Shown: in pieces, positions 6,417 to 10,032 of the stretch
How positions within the stretch are numbered: position 1 is the first letter of the stretch
How the letters are laid out: each line of letters opens with the position of its first letter
Assembly: GCA_050696075.1 (NCBI GenBank)
Contig: JBOGUF010000012.1
Span: forward strand, 1 to 10,032
DNA length: 10,032 nucleotides
Direction of reading: 5' to 3'
DNA from: JBOGUF01 sp050696075
Lineage (GTDB): Bacteria; Chloroflexota; Chloroflexia; Thermomicrobiales; UBA6265
Translations under genes and position numbers: made by a program
Notes under the pieces: model-generated
Database searches by the model: none
Seen by the model: only the letters and a program-made list of their open reading frames with translations
What the model was told of the DNA's origin: nothing

Positions 6417-7226
6417 CTACCGGTGCCGCAGCCGGGGGTCGAGCGTGTCCCGCAGGCCGTCGCCGAGTAGGTTCAGCGCAAAGACCGTCAGCGTCAGTGC
6501 CGCGCCGGGCGCGAGCATCGTCCACGGCGCCTGGCTCAGGAAGAGTTTCGATTCGTTGAGCATCGTGCCCCAGGAGGGTACGTCGGCGGGCGCCCCCGCG
6601 CCCAGGAACGAGAGGGTCGCCTCGCCTAGCACCGCCTCAGCAAAGACGAAACTGGCCTGCACGATCAACGGCGAGAGGCAATTCGGCAAGATGTGGCGGA
6701 GGAGGATGCGTGGGCCGGTCAGCCCCGTCGCCCGCGCCGCTTCGACAAACTGACTTTCGGCCACGCCCAACACCACGCTGCGGACGATCCGCGCCATCCG
6801 TGGCGCGTTGACGATCGTCAGCGCCAGGATGATGTTCGATATCTGCGCCCCCCGCACCGCCATCACCCCGATCGCCAGGATGACGCCGGGGAAGGCCATC
6901 ATGCCGTCCATCACCCGCATCACCACCGCGTCGACGCGCGGGTAAAAGCCGGCGGCAAGTCCGATGAGCGTCCCGGCGACTGACGTCGCGATCGCCACCG
7001 CGAATCCGACACCCAGCGATAGGCGCGCGCCGTAAACCATCCGGCTGAAGACATCGCGCCCCTGGCCGTCGGTGCCGAAAGGGTGGTTCGAGGTGGGTTC
7101 CAGCAGCCGTTCGACCGGCGTGATCAGGTTCGGATCGTGCGGCGCAATTTGCCCGGCGAAGATTGCCACGATCACGATGAAGCCGAGCGCCACGGCCCCG
7201 ACCGCAATGTTCCGCTGCCGCCGCAT
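6417..7226 (-). CDS. Peptide/nickel ABC transporter permease, DppC/OppC-like
   Basis: 269-aa inner-membrane permease from the ATG at 7226. It is the second membrane subunit of a peptide-type ABC importer and would pair with the DppB-like protein encoded upstream. The N-terminal helix (7-28) runs into IAPHDPN, and HPFGTDGQGRDVFSRMVYGARLSL (48-71) is the standard DppC-family signature. The BPD_transp_1 region follows, with the cytoplasmic ATPase-docking (EAA) loop at about 160-190 (QFVEAARATGLTGPRILLRHILPN) and FLGAGAPADVPSWGTMLNE at 207-225. It ends DPRLRHR. The frame is open upstream to a GTG at 7352 (311 aa), which has a GGAAGG about 8 nt before it, but the extra 42 residues cross a heptamer repeat and look unlike the family. 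Neither start is strongly supported by a ribosome binding site. Confidence 0.9.
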   Translation of the reverse strand: MRRQRNIAVGAVALGFIVIVAIFAGQIAPHDPNLITPVERLLEPTSNHPFGTDGQGRDVFSRMVYGARLSLGVGFAVAIATSVAGTLIGLAAGFYPRVDAVVMRVMDGMMAFPGVILAIGVMAVRGAQISNIILALTIVNAPRMARIVRSVVLGVAESQFVEAARATGLTGPRILLRHILPNCLSPLIVQASFVFAEAVLGEATLSFLGAGAPADVPSWGTMLNESKLFLSQAPWTMLAPGAALTLTVFALNLLGDGLRDTLDPRLRHR

Positions 7227-7243
7227 CGTGACGCCGAGACGGC

Positions 7244-7278
7244 GAAGGCGGATGGCGGAAGACGGAAGGCGGGAATCG
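7244..7278. repeat. Heptamer tandem repeat (GAAGGCG type), copy A
   Basis: Five 7-bp units: GAAGGCG, GATGGCG, GAAGACG, GAAGGCG, GGAATCG. It lies between the two permease genes, just upstream of the preferred DppC-like start. Period and unit length match the other heptamer arrays, but the unit differs from the CCGTCAG family. Confidence 0.65.
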
Positions 7279-7351
7279 AGCGGAGGGATGCGGCCCTCGT
7301 CGGCAAGAGGCGAGGTAGCGACTGTCTGTGACGAGCGGCCCGTCGGTCTCA

Positions 7352-7385
7352 CGCCTTTCGCCTTCCGCCTTCCGCCTCACGCATG
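7352..7385. repeat. Heptamer tandem repeat (GAAGGCG type), copy B, inverted
   Basis: Read on the minus strand, this stretch gives units GTGAGGC, GGAAGGC, GGAAGGC, GAAAGGC, the same family as 7244-7278 in the opposite orientation. It overlaps the end of the DppB-like gene, whose TGA stop (7377-7379) falls inside the repeat, and abuts the alternative GTG start of the DppC-like gene. The two copies are about 73 bp apart and could pair. Confidence 0.6.
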
Positions 7386-8321
7386 ACGAATCCGCGGGTC
7401 GATCACCGCGTAGAAGAGGTCAACCGCCAGGTTGATCAGCACGTACATCGCCGCAATCACGAGCACGGTTCCCTGCACAACCGGAAAATCGCGCCGCCCG
7501 ATCGCCTGGATCAACAGTCGCCCGACGCCGGGGATGTTGAAGATCTGCTCCGTCACCACCGCCCCGCCAATCAGCACGGCGAAGGTCAGCCCGATCACGG
7601 TCAGCAGCGGGATGAAGGCGTTGCGCAGCGCGTGGCCATAGACCACCCGCTGCTCGGTCAGCCCCTTCGCCCGCGCCGTGCGGATGTACTCGGTGTTGAG
7701 CACTTCGAGCATCATCGAGCGGGTCATCCGCGCCAGCAGCGCGCCTTGCGCCGCACCCAGGGTCACGGCCGGCAGGATCAGGTAGCGCAACGACTCCCAG
7801 ATCCCCTCGGAGATTGGCGCGTACCCCGCCACCGGCAGCCAGCGCAGCTTGACCGCGAAGATCAGGATCAGGTTGAGCCCGAGCCAAAAGGTCGGCATCG
7901 AAATGCCGAGGATGGCGAAGCTCATTGAGCCGACGTCAAGCCAGCCGCCCCGCCGCCGGGCGGCGAAGATGCCGGTCGGCAAGCCGATGGTGAGCGCCAC
8001 CAGCGTCGCCAGCACCGTCAGCAGCAGCGTCGGTTGCGTGCGATCGAGGAGCGCCTCCGCCACCGTTTGGTCGAGAAAGATCGAATCGCCCAAATCGCCG
8101 CGGACCAACTGTCCCAGCCAGCGCAAATACTGCTCGGGGATCGGGTCGTTCAGCCCCAGCCGTTCCCGCAGCGCCAGCCGTTGTTCCTCCGTCGCGTCCG
8201 GCCCCAGGATCACCCCCGCCGGGTCCCCCGGCGTCATCTTGAGCAGCAAGAAGACGCCGGTCGCCACCAGCAGCATCACCGGAATCGTCATCAGCAGCCG
8301 CCGGATGGTGTATGCCAGCAT
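7377..8321 (-). CDS. Peptide/nickel ABC transporter permease, DppB/OppB-like
   Basis: 314-aa inner-membrane permease, the first membrane subunit of a peptide-type importer. The N-terminus MLAYTIRRLLMTIPVMLLVATGVFLLLKMTPGDPA is the family's usual opening helix and PGDP motif. The periplasmic segment LRERLGLNDPIPEQYLRWLGQLVRGDLGDSI (51-81) is equally typical. Further helices lie at about 96-120, 131-158, 180-198, 237-259 and 284-306. The EAA docking loop is at 211-240 (EYIRTARAKGLTEQRVVYGHALRNAFIPLL), followed by FNIPGVGRLL (261-270), and the protein ends DPRIRHA. Length is normal. The start has no clear Shine-Dalgarno sequence; a heptamer array lies just upstream. The gene order binding protein, DppB, DppC indicates one operon. 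The transported substrate may be peptides, but other ligands are possible. Confidence 0.93.
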   Translation of the reverse strand: MLAYTIRRLLMTIPVMLLVATGVFLLLKMTPGDPAGVILGPDATEEQRLALRERLGLNDPIPEQYLRWLGQLVRGDLGDSIFLDQTVAEALLDRTQPTLLLTVLATLVALTIGLPTGIFAARRRGGWLDVGSMSFAILGISMPTFWLGLNLILIFAVKLRWLPVAGYAPISEGIWESLRYLILPAVTLGAAQGALLARMTRSMMLEVLNTEYIRTARAKGLTEQRVVYGHALRNAFIPLLTVIGLTFAVLIGGAVVTEQIFNIPGVGRLLIQAIGRRDFPVVQGTVLVIAAMYVLINLAVDLFYAVIDPRIRHA

Positions 8322-8330
8322 CGCTTTGAG

Positions 8331-8379
8331 CCGTCAGCTATCAGCTATCAGCCGTCAGCCGTCAGCCGTCAGCCGTCAG
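8331..8379. repeat. Perfect heptamer tandem array, seven units
   Basis: Seven uninterrupted 7-bp units: CCGTCAG, CTATCAG, CTATCAG, then CCGTCAG four times. It begins 9 bp before the DppB-like start codon on the minus strand and lies inside the gap between the binding-protein and permease genes. A related array sits at 5523-5557. No gene is present between 8322 and 8532; the gap holds this array and the palindrome at 8408-8484. Confidence 0.9.
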
Positions 8380-8407
8380 CTTGTGGCGCCGAATCTTGCC
8401 TCACCCC

Positions 8408-8484
8408 CCGTCATTCCGAGCCCGCGAGGAATCTCTTGCGTCGGCCTTGCGAGGCGAGAATCCGACCTTCGGTCGGAATGACGG
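8408..8484. repeat. REP-like imperfect palindrome (CGTCATTCCGAG type)
   Basis: CCGTCATTCCGA (8408-8419) and TCGGAATGACGG (8473-8484) are perfect 12-bp inverted repeats. Inside the right side, CCGACC-TTC-GGTCGG (8462-8476) can form an alternative short hairpin. The interior has related GCGAGGAATC and GCGAGGCGAGAATC stretches. The element is of the same general design as the one at 2198-2298 but has a different sequence. It lies between the binding-protein gene and the DppB-like gene, so in the transcript it could stabilise or attenuate the mRNA and allow different amounts of binding protein and permease. That role is inference. Confidence 0.8.
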
Positions 8485-8532
8485 TGGAGGACGGACGACA
8501 TGCCGAAAAATGCGTCGGACTGAACGTGAGAG

Positions 8533-10032
8533 CTAGGCCATCCCGACGTTCCAGAAGAACCAGTCGGGCGGGTTGGTGTAGCCCGTCACCTCGGAGCGGA
8601 GCGCGCGCAACAGGAAGTTGTCGCCGCATTTGACGAATGGCATCTCGCTCCAGATCAGCGTCGTGTACTCGTCGATGATCCCCTTCAGCGCCTCCGAGTC
8701 GGTCTCGGCGACCATCCGGCCGATGATGTCGTCCTTCGCCGCGCTGTCCCAGAACCCCGGCCACTCCTTGTCGTTGAAGGGATGCGTCGTCGGATGGACG
8801 TAGCTGCTGTGGCCGGTCAGGAATATCTCGTACGCCTCCGGCTTGGCCCGGTTCTCCACCAGCGTCGCCCAGTCGGAGACGACCAGCTCGACCGTCATCC
8901 CGATCGCTTCCATCCCCTGCTTGATGAAGTCGGCCATGTTGAAGTTGTAGCTGTACTCGCGCGTGGCTAGCCAGCGCACCGTCTCGCCCGCGTAGCCGCC
9001 CTCTTCCAGCAGCGCCCTGGCCCGCTCGACGTCCGGTTGGTCGTACGCCTCGGAGCCGGCGGTGCTGTGCCAGACCGTTTCCGGCGCGCTCACCGACGGA
9101 TCCGAGCGGACGAACTCCTGCCGCCCGAATCCGGCCAGCATCGCCTCGGACTGGTTGAAGGCGAGCTGGACGGCTTGGCGCAAGAGCGGGTTCGTGAAGA
9201 GACCCTGCCGCTTGTTGAAGTGCGGCGCGTACCAGTAGTACGGCTCGACGATAATCGGCTGGACGCTCGAGTCGCTTTGCAGCGTCTCGTAGAGGTCGGG
9301 CGGCACGGTGTCGGCAAAGTGGTATTCGCCGGTCAGCACGCCGTTCGCGCGGACCGAGTCGTCCGGCACCGGAATGATCTCGAGTTCGTCCAGATAAGCG
9401 ACCTTCTTGCCGGCCCAGCCATCTGCCGCTTCCTCGCGTGGCGCATAGCCGTCGTAGCGGCCGAAGCGGATGTACTGGTCGACCTGATGCTCCTGGAACA
9501 TGAACGGACCGGTGCCGATGAGCATGTCCTCCGGCATCGCCTCGGCCCCGGCCGCCTCCGCCGACTCCGCGGGCGAGATCAACGCCTCGGACCGGGCCAG
9601 GAAGGAGAGGAGGACGCCGGTCGGCTGGTTGAAGGTCATCGTGATCGTGCGGGCGTCCGGCGCCTCGATCGTGTCGAGCCGGCCGAAAACCAACCGGCCG
9701 CGGCCGTTGATCTCCCCCCAGCGGTTGAGCGATGCGAGCACGTCGGCCGAGGAGAGGTCCTTGCCGTTGTGGAATTTGACCCCCTGGCGCAGGGTGAAGC
9801 GATACGAGAGGCCGTCCGGGCTGAGGTCGTACGACTCGACCAGCATCGGCTGCGGGGTGTACTGGCTGTCGAGGGCGAAGAGCCCCTCGAAGATCTGGGA
9901 GGAGACGTTGTTGGTCAACGTCGCGGTCGTGAAAACGGCGTCGGCGACGGCCGGCGGCTCGCCGATGACGGCGACTTTCAGCGTCCCTCCTTGCTGAGGT
10001 TCCTCTTGCGCGGCGGCCGGCGCGGCCACCGC
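8533..10032 (-). CDS. ABC transporter solute-binding protein, SBP_bac_5 family, 5' end truncated
   Basis: Extracytoplasmic substrate-binding subunit of a peptide/nickel-type importer; 499 residues are visible and the frame runs off the right edge. The first visible residues, AVAAPAAAQEEP, look like the end of a signal peptide with an Ala-x-Ala cleavage site, so the start codon is outside the window; the GTG at 10029 is probably internal. No lipobox cysteine is visible there. Then come QQGGTLKVAV, the strand that opens the mature fold; QIFEGLFALDSQYTPQPMLVESYDLSPDGLSYRFTLRQGVKFHNGKDLSSADV, the family signature; and LIGTGPFMFQEH. The C-terminal part ends WSEMPFVKCGDNFLLRAL...WFFWNVGMA with a TAG stop. 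Ligand specificity cannot be read from the sequence. It precedes dppB- and dppC-like genes on the same strand. Confidence 0.92.
   Translation of the reverse strand, partial: AVAAPAAAQEEPQQGGTLKVAVIGEPPAVADAVFTTATLTNNVSSQIFEGLFALDSQYTPQPMLVESYDLSPDGLSYRFTLRQGVKFHNGKDLSSADVLASLNRWGEINGRGRLVFGRLDTIEAPDARTITMTFNQPTGVLLSFLARSEALISPAESAEAAGAEAMPEDMLIGTGPFMFQEHQVDQYIRFGRYDGYAPREEAADGWAGKKVAYLDELEIIPVPDDSVRANGVLTGEYHFADTVPPDLYETLQSDSSVQPIIVEPYYWYAPHFNKRQGLFTNPLLRQAVQLAFNQSEAMLAGFGRQEFVRSDPSVSAPETVWHSTAGSEAYDQPDVERARALLEEGGYAGETVRWLATREYSYNFNMADFIKQGMEAIGMTVELVVSDWATLVENRAKPEAYEIFLTGHSSYVHPTTHPFNDKEWPGFWDSAAKDDIIGRMVAETDSEALKGIIDEYTTLIWSEMPFVKCGDNFLLRALRSEVTGYTNPPDWFFWNVGMA

Noticed and set aside
6417..6753. 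Plus-strand open frame overlapping the end of the DppC-like gene
   Set aside because: It is antisense to a clearly conserved permease and contains no recognisable domain.
8331..8379. CRISPR-like array
   Set aside because: The units are contiguous 7-mers without spacers and no cas gene is near.

Overview
The window is GC-rich bacterial chromosomal DNA with tightly packed genes. No rRNA, tRNA, CRISPR array, transposase, integrase or phage gene was seen. Three things suggest Chloroflexota, probably a Thermomicrobia-like lineage. The sensor kinase has the FRYRLFDID-type linker common in kinases of that phylum and of Actinobacteria. A secreted protein has a signal peptide ending in an 'AAQDATP' type of sequence. 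The intergenic gaps are filled with short palindromic and tandem repeats. This placement is inference from memory of similar proteins; no search was run.

Positions 1-3179 (+ strand) hold five small genes. They are a cupin truncated by the window edge, a six-helix membrane protein, a secreted two-domain cupredoxin-like protein with one recognisable type 1 copper site, a small protein of unknown function, and an NTF2/SnoaL-like protein. The first three are closely spaced (21 and 35 nt gaps) and may be co-transcribed. A palindromic REP-like element separates the third from the fourth.

Positions 3286-6198 (+ strand) hold a two-component system. A NarL/DesK-type histidine kinase with an extracytoplasmic PDZ-like segment, many membrane helices and a GAF-like domain is followed 6 nt later by a NarL/LuxR response regulator. 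A heptamer tandem repeat runs through the junction and supplies both the kinase stop codon and the regulator start codon.

Positions 6199-6416 are a convergent gap with two palindromes and a 9-bp tandem repeat. Positions 6417-10032 (- strand) hold a peptide/nickel-type ABC importer read from right to left: a solute-binding protein whose signal peptide runs off the window, a DppB-like permease and a DppC-like permease. No ATPase gene is present, so the energy-coupling subunits must lie upstream of the window or elsewhere.

The genes belong to familiar families. The least ordinary content is the density of short-period repeats and REP-like palindromes at gene boundaries, several of which touch or shape start and stop codons, and the architecture of the cupredoxin protein and of the sensor kinase. 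I did not find a convincing new multi-gene system.
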